Positions 7,810 through 16,377 are shown, counted from the stretch's first letter. The stretch: DNA of 64,000 nucleotides from Candidatus Woesearchaeota archaeon (GCA_019322435.1 JAHWIR010000010.1:107448-171447), one strand, 5' to 3'. The notes: generated from the letters alone by a model not told the origin. A program made the numbers and translations.

Positions 7810-7899
7810 CTATTCTTCTCTAGGTTCTTTTTCTTTACAAAAATTATCTAAAGGTACACAGTCTTTTCCAGCTGCATAACTTACCAATGGTTTTGCCAT
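7810..7899 (-). CDS. 29-residue small protein with two cysteines
   Basis: ATG 7897-7899 is preceded at good distance by GAGGTGA (7906-7912 region, minus strand). The product is 29 residues, starts MAKPLVSYAAGKDC and contains a second Cys in NFC, ending KEKEPREE. It fills the gap between DUF167 and the dCTP deaminase gene. No family is recognised; support comes from the ribosome binding site and the open frame only. Confidence 0.45.
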   Translation of the reverse strand: MAKPLVSYAAGKDCVPLDNFCKEKEPREE

Positions 7900-7986
7900 A
7901 TCTATTCACCTCATTTTTCAGATAAAGGGATAAAAGGCCACCTCCTGCCCTCTCCCATTATCTAAACACCTTTTTCCCGCTAATGA

Positions 7987-8526
7987 TCATACTTGTTTTT
8001 CTTTTGCTTCAGTTGTTACCCTTCCGCCTTGCCACTGTCCTCTGTACAATCCAGTTTTTCCATCGACTTTATGGAATATTGCAAAAGCGATTCTTGCACC
8101 CATTTCTAATCTAAAATCAGTATTTCCGTTATTCATTATTCCAAAATTTAACGGACCGCAATAACCAGGGTCAACCTTCCCTGTAAATAATGTAACACCA
8201 AATCTAAATAAAGTAGCTCTAGGTCTAAACAGCCCAATCATGTCCTTAGGAAGATTAACCTTCTCCATAGTTTGCAAAACATAATACTCTCCTGGTTTAA
8301 TCACAACTTCTGTTTTCTTTCCTTCTTCAAATTTAGCAACCAGTTCCATCTCAGGCGTCTTTCTTTCTTCAATACCAAGAAAACCATCTCCTACTACCTT
8401 ATACAATTCACTAATCCTTAGATCAAAGCCTGCTCCCTCAGGATTATCTAGCTCTCTATCACACAAATTCTCAACTAGCTTTTTCTCTTTCACCATTTCA
8501 AGAAGTTTGTCAACACCCAATACCAT
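7987..8526 (-). CDS. dcd: dCTP deaminase / dUTPase family protein
   Basis: 179 residues from ATG 8526. Motifs of the trimeric dUTPase/dCTP deaminase fold are visible: GAGFDLRI, RPRATLFRFGV (Dcd-type R-x-S/A-x-x-R), and TGKVDPGYCGPLNFGI (VDPGY). It removes dUTP directly or makes dUMP/dUTP from dCTP, linking to the nrd and thymidylate pathways. A longer start at 8565 is in frame, but TATA-like elements at about 8551-8557 and 8578-8590 put the transcript start near or after it, favouring 8526. A TTTATCGACGAG element lies 9 nt before the start. Confidence 0.9.
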   Translation of the reverse strand: MVLGVDKLLEMVKEKKLVENLCDRELDNPEGAGFDLRISELYKVVGDGFLGIEERKTPEMELVAKFEEGKKTEVVIKPGEYYVLQTMEKVNLPKDMIGLFRPRATLFRFGVTLFTGKVDPGYCGPLNFGIMNNGNTDFRLEMGARIAFAIFHKVDGKTGLYRGQWQGGRVTTEAKEKQV

Positions 8527-8654
8527 TGTTACGCCCTCGTCGATAAAAATTTTATAGATTTTCAAAAGAAAAACTCATATATAAATAAAATCAACATCCA
8601 ACATATAATTAAGAACATATATAATGCAGTCCGATACCACTTGGAAGAGTACAA

Positions 8655-9179
8655 TCAGGCCTGTTTCTGCATTCCGCCAAATCCACCCTTGTCAAACCTG
8701 AACAAAGGAGAAAGCTTCTTCTCTACAATCCTCAAACTATCAGCTTTAATCTTGAAATTCAATGTATTAAAACTTTGAGTTAAAAAAGTGATATTCCAAA
8801 CATGCTTTTTATCCAGTGTCTGCAGTATAGCAATTATCTTTCTTGGAGATTCAGTTGCATACTCCTCTTTCTGCGTGTCAACAGCTATAGTCATAGCATC
8901 GCTTAAATCATGCTTTACTTTGCCGACATCAACTTTCTCCACAGCCTTCTTCTTTTTCTGCAAAACCTCTTCCTCTGGCTCTATTGTAATCTTTTCTCCA
9001 ACATTGAAAGAGACAACCTTTTCATGCTTTTTATGATAATAACCAATCTTCCAATCATCCTCTTTGTCTTCAACAACAAACATAGCATAGCTCAGATAGG
9101 TTTCAGGATTTTCCTTTTTCCATTCCTTGAATTCCTTTGATTTCTCCAAAATTCCAAGAGCATCCTTGAATTGTTTCAT
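8655..9179 (-). CDS. Hypothetical protein, 174 aa
   Basis: Start taken as ATG 9179 (MKQFKDAL) rather than GTG 9188. A short helical N-terminus is followed by a strand-rich block (TYLSYAMFVVEDKEDDWKIG; VVSFNVG), a Lys/Glu linker, and a second strand-helix block (WNITFLTQSFNTLNFKI). The pattern of a helix plus antiparallel strands ending with a DSLRIVEKK-like turn recalls PepSY-type small domains, but I cannot confirm that. No membrane segment. Divergent from taw1 with a short shared promoter. Confidence 0.6.
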   Translation of the reverse strand: MKQFKDALGILEKSKEFKEWKKENPETYLSYAMFVVEDKEDDWKIGYYHKKHEKVVSFNVGEKITIEPEEEVLQKKKKAVEKVDVGKVKHDLSDAMTIAVDTQKEEYATESPRKIIAILQTLDKKHVWNITFLTQSFNTLNFKIKADSLRIVEKKLSPLFRFDKGGFGGMQKQA

Positions 9180-9232
9180 CTTTTCCACTTAATTTGCTAA
9201 GCTTTATATATTTTTTCATACTCAATTTCCAT

Positions 9233-10147
9233 ATGGTAAAGCCAGAACTAAAAAAACTCTTAGAAAAACAGCATTACGCATTTATTGGAGACCATTCTGC
9301 AATAAAAATCTGCGCCTGGACAAAGAAATCTTTGCTAGATCAAGATATCTGTTACAAAGAAAAATTTTATGGCATCTCCTCTCACCAATGCTGCCAAATC
9401 TCAACAACAATTGGCTACTGCCAAAATCGCTGCATCTTCTGCTGGCGCCCAATTGAATACACAGAAGGAGATAAACTAAAAAATATTGACAATCCTAAAG
9501 AATTGATTGAAAAAGCAATCAAAGCACAGCAAAAACAATTGTCAGGTTTTGGTGGAAACAAAAAACTAAACAAAGAGAAATTCAAACAAGCCCAAATCCC
9601 AAATCAATTTGCAATCTCTTTATCAGGAGAACCATTAATCTACCCAAAACTAGGCGAATTAATAAAAGAAATCTTCAAGAGAAAAGCAACAGCCTATATC
9701 GTTACAAATGGCTTGCTTCCAGAAGCTTTATCCCAATTGTCTCCATTGCCTACTAACTTATACATCTCCTTAGATGCTCCTAACAAAACTTTGTTCAAAA
9801 AAATAGACCAGCCTCAGATCAAAGATGCATGGAAAAAATTAAATCAATCTCTAGAAATTATATCTACTCTAAAAACAACAACAGTTCTTAGAATAACTTT
9901 GATAAAAGGGCTTAATGATGTAAATCCAGAACAATATGCAGAATTAATAAATAAAGCAAATCCTAATTTTGTTGAAGTCAAGGCATTTATGTGGGTAGGA
10001 GCATCCCAAGAAAGACTAGAAATAGAAAACATGCCGCTCCATGAAGAAATAAAAGAATTCTCAAAGAAAATTCTAAAACATCTTAAAAATTACAAGCTAA
10101 AAGACGAGAAAAAAGAATCAAGAGTTGTTTTGCTCAGCAGGGTTTAG
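9233..10147 (+). CDS. taw1: TYW1/Taw1 wybutosine-synthesis radical SAM enzyme
   Basis: 304 residues from ATG 9233 (MVKPELKKLLEKQHYAF). The radical SAM cluster motif is CQNRCIFCW (CxxxCxxC), with two more cysteines upstream (HQCCQIS) that fit the second 4Fe-4S cluster of TYW1. Downstream AISLSGEPLIYPKL and IVTNG are standard for the family. It makes the tricyclic 4-demethylwyosine from N1-methylguanosine 37 of tRNA-Phe using pyruvate. TATA GCTTTATATA at 9201-9210 places transcription onset close to this ATG, so an upstream in-frame start at 9194 is rejected. Confidence 0.95.
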   Translation: MVKPELKKLLEKQHYAFIGDHSAIKICAWTKKSLLDQDICYKEKFYGISSHQCCQISTTIGYCQNRCIFCWRPIEYTEGDKLKNIDNPKELIEKAIKAQQKQLSGFGGNKKLNKEKFKQAQIPNQFAISLSGEPLIYPKLGELIKEIFKRKATAYIVTNGLLPEALSQLSPLPTNLYISLDAPNKTLFKKIDQPQIKDAWKKLNQSLEIISTLKTTTVLRITLIKGLNDVNPEQYAELINKANPNFVEVKAFMWVGASQERLEIENMPLHEEIKEFSKKILKHLKNYKLKDEKKESRVVLLSRV

Positions 10148-10152
10148 TTTAT

Positions 10153-11397
10153 TTAGAATGTTTGTTCTTTGTATTTTTTCAAAAATGATTGTGCAAATTT
10201 TTCTTGTGTTTTTTTTGCCTCAGCCATTTCAGATACATATTGCTTTAGTTTTGCTTCATCCATTTCAGGAAGCTCTCCTGGATAAACCCTTGTATTTCTA
10301 TAGTCTATATGCGTCTTACCCATATCAAAACACTCGAACATTGGATTCCATCTACTCCAACTAGAACTTGGTTGTCTTCTATGAGCTATATCACCCAACA
10401 TTTCAACAGCACCAAATGGAGCTTCTAAATATCTTCCATATATTTGTGCACCATCCATTACTTTAAATCCCCTTCCTCGAAGTTCTGCTGCCATTTTTGC
10501 TTGATTTTCAGGTTCTAATATTTCCTTACCACTCATATGATGCATATATTTAAACAACAAGCCTTTTCCACGGATAGTATCTACAACAGACATCCCTACA
10601 AGACGCGCTTTTGAGATTCCTGCTGCAGCCATACCTGCTAATACACTTTCTAATGGATTTGTTGCAACAAACACAAACCCTTCATACTCATATGCAATCA
10701 TTGATTGAATCATTGGAATTAGTTTTTCACAAGTTGTATCAAATCCATCTTCTCTTTTTCCAGTATATTGTGCTCCAGATGTAATCATCAATACATCTGG
10801 ATTTGCTTGAAGAAGTTTATCAAAAGAATCATGGAACATAGCCCCTAATCCATTCTCATAAATGCCTAATGGCGCCATGACACTATCATATGGCTGTTCA
10901 TTAAAATTGTCATGGTAGTATGGACTCCATACATTAATTTGATCTATCCAGTATGAATTATGAGATGCAAGTAATTGTTCTAATGTTCCTGCACCAAACT
11001 TACCAAGTCCAACCAATCCATTATTCAATGGGACTCTGAATCTGTTGTTCTCATTCAATTTGTCAAACATCAGTTGAACTTCTTTCTCATTTTTTGGCTC
11101 TTCCAGCCAGTAATCAAAATTTCCATTAATAACTGCATTGATCGATGCTCGATTATTCAATACCTGGTTACCTGTAATCACAACAGGTAGATTTGGACGA
11201 TTTTCTTGAATACGCTCTCCAAATCCAATATCATCTACTACAACTAAACTAGTATCTTCAAATAATACCCCATAATCTAAATCTGGTGCAACATAGAAAT
11301 CAATAACCTGGCAGTCATATTTCTGTTCAAGAAGATGGACAAAGTCCCACATTCTCTCTTTATCTTCTATACCTGTGATAACTAATGGTTTTTTCAT
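10153..11397 (-). CDS. Receiver-like domain fused to malate/lactate dehydrogenase-like domain
   Basis: 414 residues with two parts. Residues 1-120 look like a response-regulator receiver fold: alternating strands, SLVVVDDIGFGERI, NLPVVITGNQV, and a final FDYWLEEPKNEKEVQLMFDKL, similar to the D-Y-x-x-K-P end of receivers though Lys is replaced by Glu. From about 125 a Rossmann domain of the LDH/MDH family begins (GLVGLGKFGAGTLEQLL), with MITSGAQYTGKR, FVATNPLESVL and VVDTIRGKGLL, where the DxxR pair for substrate carboxylate is kept. The catalytic GxHGD/N loop is not seen. A regulatory or sensor role may be as likely as dehydrogenase activity. Confidence 0.65.
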   Translation of the reverse strand: MKKPLVITGIEDKERMWDFVHLLEQKYDCQVIDFYVAPDLDYGVLFEDTSLVVVDDIGFGERIQENRPNLPVVITGNQVLNNRASINAVINGNFDYWLEEPKNEKEVQLMFDKLNENNRFRVPLNNGLVGLGKFGAGTLEQLLASHNSYWIDQINVWSPYYHDNFNEQPYDSVMAPLGIYENGLGAMFHDSFDKLLQANPDVLMITSGAQYTGKREDGFDTTCEKLIPMIQSMIAYEYEGFVFVATNPLESVLAGMAAAGISKARLVGMSVVDTIRGKGLLFKYMHHMSGKEILEPENQAKMAAELRGRGFKVMDGAQIYGRYLEAPFGAVEMLGDIAHRRQPSSSWSRWNPMFECFDMGKTHIDYRNTRVYPGELPEMDEAKLKQYVSEMAEAKKTQEKFAQSFLKKYKEQTF

Positions 11398-11439
11398 TCA
11401 ATAGGGAATAGAAGGATATATTTAAAGCTGATTGAAAAA

Positions 11440-12324
11440 TTAATCTATGCAATCTTTAGGAAAACCTCTTCCTCTAAGATAATTATGCATCTCATCAGAA
11501 GCCTTGACGACTTTTATCTTATATCCCATTTTTTCTCGCATAGTCGCCATCATTACCAAATAATTTACACACCCTTCTTCAGCTTTTTCAGCTTTGTTTA
11601 AATTGCAATAAAATTCTTTTTTATTCCCAACAACTAAGTCAAAAAAATAACCACTTAATACTTTCTTATAGTCTTCATCTAATTTTTCTGGAGCCTTATC
11701 AGTTATCCTGTCTTTCTTGCCCCATGAAAAAATATTTTTAAAGAAATCAACAAAACCATTCGATTCTACAGATTCTAAAAGAATACTCACCCCAGCATAC
11801 TTGCCTTCTTTATAACTTATCATTATATTAGCATCATATTCTTCTGCAGTTCCATCTTTTCCTGCTGTCTTAATTGTTTTATAACCTCCGCCTAGTTCAA
11901 ATTTATCCATTGTAGGGAATAAAGCAAGACAATTAAGGTCTTCTGGATTCTCGCAAATAATTGAAGCAGCCTTCCCTTTCAAATCAGTTTTGTCATAACC
12001 CAATCTGGTTGTAACAACCTTGTTAATATCAGTAATATTTCCTTTTTTATCAACTTCTATTCTAGCTATGCCTTTTTCTATCTCTTCTTTTTCTTCCCTT
12101 CTCCTATATTCTTCTTGAGTTTTGGCAAGCATCTGCTCAAGATCTTCATTTTTCTGCTCAGAAGCTTCTAATTTTTCGCTTAATTCTTCTGTCTCTTCAT
12201 TTTTTTCCTGTACAGTCTTCTCAAGGCCTTTTATCCTCTCGTCTCTCTCAGAGATATCTTTATTATATCCTTGTTTTAATTTCAGAACATCTTCAGCAAC
12301 CTTATCAAAATCTTTCTCATCCAT
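11440..12324 (-). CDS. Coiled-coil PAS-domain protein
   Basis: 294 residues. Residues 1-80 form a long charged coiled coil. Residues about 83-185 read as a PAS domain (GIARIEVDKKGNITDINKVV, TTRLGYDKTDLKGKAASIIC, strands YKTIKTAGKDGTAEEYDANI). A short linker with FFKNIFSWGKK leads to a C-terminal alpha/beta domain (GYFFDLVVGN, LVMMATMREKMGYKIKVV) ending in CID. No histidine kinase, GGDEF or HTH partner is present, so output is unknown. It has Cys residues at PAS CENPEDLNC that could bind a cofactor or be redox active; that is inference. Confidence 0.65.
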   Translation of the reverse strand: MDEKDFDKVAEDVLKLKQGYNKDISERDERIKGLEKTVQEKNEETEELSEKLEASEQKNEDLEQMLAKTQEEYRRREEKEEIEKGIARIEVDKKGNITDINKVVTTRLGYDKTDLKGKAASIICENPEDLNCLALFPTMDKFELGGGYKTIKTAGKDGTAEEYDANIMISYKEGKYAGVSILLESVESNGFVDFFKNIFSWGKKDRITDKAPEKLDEDYKKVLSGYFFDLVVGNKKEFYCNLNKAEKAEEGCVNYLVMMATMREKMGYKIKVVKASDEMHNYLRGRGFPKDCID

Positions 12325-12365
12325 AGAAAAGAACTACATTTAGTATATATAAAAAGTTATTTGCA

Positions 12366-12959
12366 CTACACTACAATAATCCTTCCTTTATACCCAGGAT
12401 TCATGACTTTTGTCTTTCCAATCTTGTCTTCTCCAACACATTCATGCAGATGCCCAGCAATAACTAACTCAGGCTTTATTTTCTCAATAAACTTTCTAAA
12501 AGATTTATTTCCAGCATGCTCTCCTCCAATCTCATCAATCCTTGTCTTATAAGGGGGAGCATGACTCACAAATACAACCTTGTCCCCTTGTTTTACCCAT
12601 TCCTTAAATTTCTTTGCACGCTTCTCAAAATCATTATCTCTAAAACTAAATCCTCCTCCACCCCAGCCCAAAAACAGATAGCTGTTCTTTCTAAATTTAT
12701 TATTATGAATAAAATAACAATTCTTGAACTTCTTGCAGTCCTTTCTCAACTCTACATCATCCTCATGATTGCCATGAATAACCAAGACAGGCTTTCCAAG
12801 CTTATCCAATCTTGAAAGAATCTCTTCCTGCGCTTCTCCAAATATTGTAAAATCACCAGCACAAACAATCAATTCAACATCCTTCTTCCTTGCCCTAGAA
12901 ATAATCTTCCTTAAACCAGATTTACTCCCATGCAGATCAACAAATGCTAAAACTTTCAT
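12366..12959 (-). CDS. Calcineurin-like metallophosphoesterase
   Basis: 197 residues with the full metallophosphoesterase motif set: DLHG (DxH) near the start, CAGDF (GD), IHGNHEDD (GNHE/D), SHAPP, and AGHLHE (GHxH). These bind two metal ions. The family covers phosphodiesterases and phosphatases such as MJ0936/YfcE-like enzymes; here a short single-domain cytosolic version. Substrate unknown. It precedes the PAS protein gene on the same strand by about 40 bp. Confidence 0.92.
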   Translation of the reverse strand: MKVLAFVDLHGSKSGLRKIISRARKKDVELIVCAGDFTIFGEAQEEILSRLDKLGKPVLVIHGNHEDDVELRKDCKKFKNCYFIHNNKFRKNSYLFLGWGGGGFSFRDNDFEKRAKKFKEWVKQGDKVVFVSHAPPYKTRIDEIGGEHAGNKSFRKFIEKIKPELVIAGHLHECVGEDKIGKTKVMNPGYKGRIIVV

Positions 12960-13041
12960 TAAGTTTTACAAGATTGCTTTTTGTATTTAAACTTTTGTAA
13001 AAATCACGAAGGTTTTTAAACAATCTAAATTAGAATAAAAT

Positions 13042-13530
13042 ATGGAATCAACATCACAAACTATAAGGTTTTTCTATATTGAAACTCCTAAATTTGAAAA
13101 AATTCTTAGACAAAAGGCTGCAGAACAAGGAATAAGCTTTACTACAGAATATATCCCTCCGCAACCATTGCAGACATGGAAAGAAAGAAAATTTGCTTAC
13201 GCCTTTGCAATGGAATTAGGCCTCAAAAATGAATATTTTGCTCCTTTTAGAATCAATAACAGACCAACACTAGAGGAAAGAGCTGTTGTTAAAGATTGGC
13301 TAGACAAGCTTAAAAAATATAAGCCAGTATCTTATGAGATGCATGATAAATTCTATACAATCACGACTGAACATGAAGAAAATCCTCTTTACGAAGAAGA
13401 AGTTACAGCTGCTGAAGGACTAGTAAGAAAAATCTTTGATTTAACAGAAGAAAGAATGGAAGATATCAAAGACATTGTCAATCATGTAAAATATGATGGA
13501 AAATACAGAAATACATTAATTCTAAAGTAA
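13042..13530 (+). CDS. Hypothetical protein, 162 aa
   Basis: Begins MESTSQTIRFFYIETPKFEK. The protein mixes helices and strands, has many aromatic residues in the first 65 and an acidic C-terminal half (TEHEENPLYEEEVTAAEGL). No signal peptide, membrane helix or known motif. A promoter with AAGGTTTTTAAA lies about 30 nt upstream, so the message is likely leaderless. Its last 9 bp overlap the end of the convergent kinase-like membrane gene. Confidence 0.6.
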   Translation: MESTSQTIRFFYIETPKFEKILRQKAAEQGISFTTEYIPPQPLQTWKERKFAYAFAMELGLKNEYFAPFRINNRPTLEERAVVKDWLDKLKKYKPVSYEMHDKFYTITTEHEENPLYEEEVTAAEGLVRKIFDLTEERMEDIKDIVNHVKYDGKYRNTLILK

Positions 13531-14109
13531 AGCCCTGACAACCATAATAACAACACCAGCAACAAAAGGCATAACCAGATTATCATCAACAGGATGTCTT
13601 CCAATTTTCAACCCAACACCTTCTGCAATCATTGCAGCAATTGCAGCAAAACCAGCTTCTAACATAGGAACAAAAAACAAAGCCCCAACAAAGGCAGCAA
13701 TAGCTCCAGCAATGCTTCCTTCTAAAAACTTCTTCTTGCTAAATGGGTGTTTCATAGTCCCATACTGTCCAACAAGAGGAGCAATAGAATCCCCAATAGC
13801 CAGTATGATCAAGCTAGCCATTGCAACCTCTTTCGGAAACAACAGTAAACAAACAAATACACTAACTATATACAATACAGTTCCTTTGCCAGGAAATGTC
13901 TTCAAATCCTTAGACCTCTCAAACTGCTTCAATACAGGATACAAAACAGGAATCTTGTACTTCTTCATAATCAAAGAAAGTACAAAATAAATAACAACCA
14001 ATATCCCCGCAACATAGACATCAATTATATCAAAATAAATAAGAATAACATAAAGCAATCCTCCAATAAAATGCATTACCTGTCTTCTCCATTCCAGATT
14101 TGAAAGCAT
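13522..14109 (-). CDS. SEC59/DGK1-family CTP-dependent lipid kinase
   Basis: 195 residues, six or so transmembrane segments. It starts with LEWRRQVMHFIGGL, the E-x-x-R-x-x-x-H signature of the dolichol kinase/CTP-dependent diacylglycerol kinase family, and continues with FPGKGTVLYIVS and GDSIAPLVGQYG then GSIAGAIAAF, all typical of that group. It would phosphorylate a polyprenol or lipid alcohol with CTP in the membrane. The UppS and GGPP synthase genes elsewhere in the window provide possible prenol substrates. It is followed upstream by a COG2426-like gene only 2 bp away. Confidence 0.75.
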   Translation of the reverse strand: MLSNLEWRRQVMHFIGGLLYVILIYFDIIDVYVAGILVVIYFVLSLIMKKYKIPVLYPVLKQFERSKDLKTFPGKGTVLYIVSVFVCLLLFPKEVAMASLIILAIGDSIAPLVGQYGTMKHPFSKKKFLEGSIAGAIAAFVGALFFVPMLEAGFAAIAAMIAEGVGLKIGRHPVDDNLVMPFVAGVVIMVVRALL

Positions 14110-14111
14110 CT

Positions 14112-14591
14112 TTAACCCACCTTAATAAACAATCTAAATATCTCCAATCCGCTGACACTTGCAATTAAAACCAAGATTCCAGCAATCAACACACCAATCA
14201 CAGAAGCAATCATATAATCCTTAAACTTAAATCCAAGCAAATACCCTCCTAATCCTCCAGAATAGACACCGCTTCCAGGCAGCGGAATCCCTATAAACAC
14301 AGCCAGCCCTAATTTTCCATACTTCTCAACATAAGGCTTTACTTTCTTCTGCGTTCTGACAACCATCTTATCATACAGCTTAGAAATAGCCTTGATCTTC
14401 AAAAAAAGCTGCATAACATAATTGATAAACAGCCATATCAGGGGAGCTAGTAATATATTAGCAACAACACAAACAGCAAACACAAGCCAAGGGTCCATTC
14501 CCAATTTTAGAATCCCCCAAGGAATGCTGGCTCTTAATTCTAAGAAAGGCAGCAAAGTCATCAGCACCAATATAATAATTTCTTCAATCAT
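14112..14591 (-). CDS. COG2426-like small membrane export protein
   Basis: 159 residues from ATG 14591 (MIEEIIILVLMTLLPFLELRASIPWGI). The ELRASIPW motif near the end of the first helix, then PLPGSGVYSGGLGGYLLG after the cytoplasmic loop, are typical of the COG2426 family, often labelled putative small multidrug export protein, with relation to DedA/SNARE-associated proteins. Four transmembrane helices are apparent. Actual transport substrate is unknown. Co-oriented with the lipid kinase gene, with which it probably forms an operon. Confidence 0.75.
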   Translation of the reverse strand: MIEEIIILVLMTLLPFLELRASIPWGILKLGMDPWLVFAVCVVANILLAPLIWLFINYVMQLFLKIKAISKLYDKMVVRTQKKVKPYVEKYGKLGLAVFIGIPLPGSGVYSGGLGGYLLGFKFKDYMIASVIGVLIAGILVLIASVSGLEIFRLFIKVG

Positions 14592-14675
14592 AATGTAAAA
14601 AAAGAACAACCCCTATATAAAATTTTGTAAGAAATTTTATGCTTGTAAGACTTTTACCTTACATTGTATAAATAA

Positions 14676-15464
14676 TTATTTCAAATACTCAACTGCCTGC
14701 TCAACACTGGCATTCTCAAAAATAATGCTTTTTATTGCAGCAGTCATCTTAATCGGGCTTTCATGCTGCCAAACCTCTCTTCCAACAGCCATCCCCACTG
14801 CTCCTGTCCCCATGACATCCTTGACCTTTCTCAAGAAACCAGCTCCAGGCTGCTTAGGCCCTCCTGCAACAACTATCTTTGCTTTGCCAGCACACTTAAC
14901 AACCCATTTGAATTCCTCAGCATTATCATTATACTTTATCTTCAGTATGTCAGCTCCTAGCTCCAATCCAATCCTTGCAGAATAAGCAAGCATCGAAGTG
15001 CTTAACTCATTTGTCACAAACCTTCCTCTTGGATACATCCATGCAATAACAGGCAGCCCATAATCATGAGCCTCTTCCTGTATGCTTGAAAACTCCTTGA
15101 AAATCTCAGGCTCTAACGGACTCCCAACATAAATAGTATAACCAACAGCATCAGCCCCCAACTCCACCGCCTTCTTGACACTGCAAATCTGCTTTGCAAT
15201 GGGAAAGATCCTTGGAATATTGCTCTTTCCATTCAACTTGATAACAAGAGGGATCTTTCTTGCATAATTCTCATGATATTTCTCAGCAATCCCTTTCTGG
15301 CAGATAAAAGCATTATACTTTCCATTCGTTGCAATATAAATTACATAATCAGGATCAACATTATGCTCGTCAAAATCAATAGGCCCGTGCTCTAGCCCCT
15401 GATCATAAGCAAGCATCAGCGTCTTCTCATCTGTAAATAATCTCTCTATCTTTATCCTTTTCAT
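14676..15464 (-). CDS. fba: Archaeal class I fructose-bisphosphate aldolase (DhnA type)
   Basis: 262 residues of the archaeal type class I aldolase. Visible motifs: MLAYDQGLEHGP at the start, AVGYTIYVGS, the Schiff-base region ADILKIKY (Lys175/Lys177), and the phosphate-binding VVAGGPKQPG and GAVGMAVGREVWQ. It splits or makes fructose 1,6-bisphosphate from dihydroxyacetone phosphate and glyceraldehyde 3-phosphate. Some homologues act as transaldolase-like enzymes in aromatic synthesis (ADH synthase), but the motif set here fits an aldolase. GGGGGAAAGG precedes the ATG as ribosome binding site. Confidence 0.9.
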   Translation of the reverse strand: MKRIKIERLFTDEKTLMLAYDQGLEHGPIDFDEHNVDPDYVIYIATNGKYNAFICQKGIAEKYHENYARKIPLVIKLNGKSNIPRIFPIAKQICSVKKAVELGADAVGYTIYVGSPLEPEIFKEFSSIQEEAHDYGLPVIAWMYPRGRFVTNELSTSMLAYSARIGLELGADILKIKYNDNAEEFKWVVKCAGKAKIVVAGGPKQPGAGFLRKVKDVMGTGAVGMAVGREVWQHESPIKMTAAIKSIIFENASVEQAVEYLK

Positions 15465-15481
15465 TCCTTTCCCCCATAATT

Positions 15482-15503
15482 AAAAAAACAAAAAAAAAGA
15501 AAA
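15482..15503 (-). terminator. T-tract terminator
   Basis: Long T runs (on the minus strand) directly after the stop codon of the small membrane protein gene at 15509, as expected for archaeal intrinsic termination. Confidence 0.6.
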
Positions 15504-15508
15504 TTAAT

Positions 15509-15859
15509 TCAGTCTTCAGCCAGCGCAATTACTGTCTTCAAAGCAACTACAATTGCAGCAGGGCTTACAAAGATAATTATATTTCCTAGTATTGATGTCA
15601 ACCCAGTCCAGATAGTTGCCAAAGTCAAAGCACTAGCAGAGCTTGCAAGTATCAATGCCAATATTGCAACCAAAAACTTGGTTGTCTCTTCAGCAGTGAC
15701 ATTCATCAGTCCAACAACAACTCCTAATGTGACCAATACCCAGACAGTGATGTCCCCTCTCAACTGAGGCACAAATGCAACTACTACTGCCAGAATTATT
15801 CCTGCTAAGAAAGAATAATGTCCTGCTTTCTTCATATCTCCTTTTTTCTTTTTAGCCAT
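15509..15859 (-). CDS. Small three-helix membrane protein, paralogue of the next gene
   Basis: 116 residues: a basic start (MAKKKKGDMKKAG), then about three hydrophobic helices. It is clearly related to the neighbour at 15959: VVVGLMNVTAEETTKFLVAILALILASSA aligns with LVIGFVNIAAKEVQPFLVAAIAVLVAAGA in the other (quoted in part), and the C-termini both run SPAAIVVALKTV / APAALIVALRAV. Function unknown. Strong Shine-Dalgarno (GAGGTG), own TATA (GTTTATATAT at about 15909-15918) and T-tract terminator suggest it is well expressed from its own promoter. Confidence 0.75.
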   Translation of the reverse strand: MAKKKKGDMKKAGHYSFLAGIILAVVVAFVPQLRGDITVWVLVTLGVVVGLMNVTAEETTKFLVAILALILASSASALTLATIWTGLTSILGNIIIFVSPAAIVVALKTVIALAED

Positions 15860-15882
15860 CTAATTCACCTCTTTTTATGATT

Positions 15883-15897
15883 AGAATACTCTATTCT
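15883..15897. promoter_or_regulatory. Palindrome at the transcription start
   Basis: AGAATA-CTC-TATTCT, perfect arms. It lies about 25 bp downstream of the minus-strand TATA at 15909-15918, where transcription should begin, and before the Shine-Dalgarno of the gene at 15509-15859. An operator or leader hairpin are both possible. Confidence 0.5.
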
Positions 15898-15933
15898 ACA
15901 GAACACTCATATATAAACGTTTCTAAGAAATAG

Positions 15934-15949
15934 AAAAAAAAAGAAAAAA
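15934..15949 (-). terminator. T-tract terminator
   Basis: Nine plus six T residues (minus strand) shortly after the stop of the gene at 15959-16318. Confidence 0.55.
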
Positions 15950-15958
15950 TGAATTTGC

Positions 15959-16318
15959 TTATTCAGCAGCAAATCCATAAACAGCTCTTAAAGCAACTAT
16001 TAATGCTGCTGGTGCAACTACTAATACAACATCTTTAACAACAGCTACTAGGATTGCTCCTAATGGACTGAACAATGTATTAGCTGCAACTAAGTTTGCT
16101 GCTCCAGCTGCTACCAATACTGCAATCGCTGCTACCAAAAATGGCTGTACTTCTTTAGCAGCAATGTTTACGAAACCAATCACAAGACCTAATACCAATA
16201 GTAATAGTACAAGCCATGCATTTGTTCCTAATGCTTGTCCAACTCCTTCAAGAATTCCAAGCAGAACTGCTAATAGAGCACCAATGATAAATGCCCACTT
16301 TCCTAATGCACTCGCCAT
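15959..16318 (-). CDS. Small three-helix membrane protein, tandem paralogue
   Basis: 119 residues, very hydrophobic, Ala/Leu/Val-rich, starting MASALGKWAFIIGALLAVLLG. Three or four transmembrane helices. It aligns along its length with the downstream neighbour at 15509, so the pair arose by tandem duplication. It has GGAGGGG as ribosome binding site, one of the strongest in the window, a TATA at about 16400-16411, and two 10-bp palindromes at the transcription start. No catalytic residues or known family; an abundant membrane or envelope component is a reasonable guess. Confidence 0.75.
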   Translation of the reverse strand: MASALGKWAFIIGALLAVLLGILEGVGQALGTNAWLVLLLLVLGLVIGFVNIAAKEVQPFLVAAIAVLVAAGAANLVAANTLFSPLGAILVAVVKDVVLVVAPAALIVALRAVYGFAAE

Positions 16319-16354
16319 GTTCTAACACCCCTCCTTTTAATTTAAAAAAATCGA

Positions 16355-16377
16355 GACTTAAGTCGAAACTGCGCAGT
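16355..16377. promoter_or_regulatory. Two adjacent 10-bp palindromes in the leader
   Basis: GACTTAAGTC (16355-16364) and ACTGCGCAGT (16368-16377), centres 13 bp apart, enclosed by GAGACT/AGTCTC arms that could pair in RNA. They occupy the expected transcription start and early leader of the gene at 15959-16318. Confidence 0.5.

Noticed and set aside
8527..8565. Upstream start of the dCTP deaminase
   Set aside because: TATA-like elements place the transcript start at or after it, and the extra residues do not match the family start.
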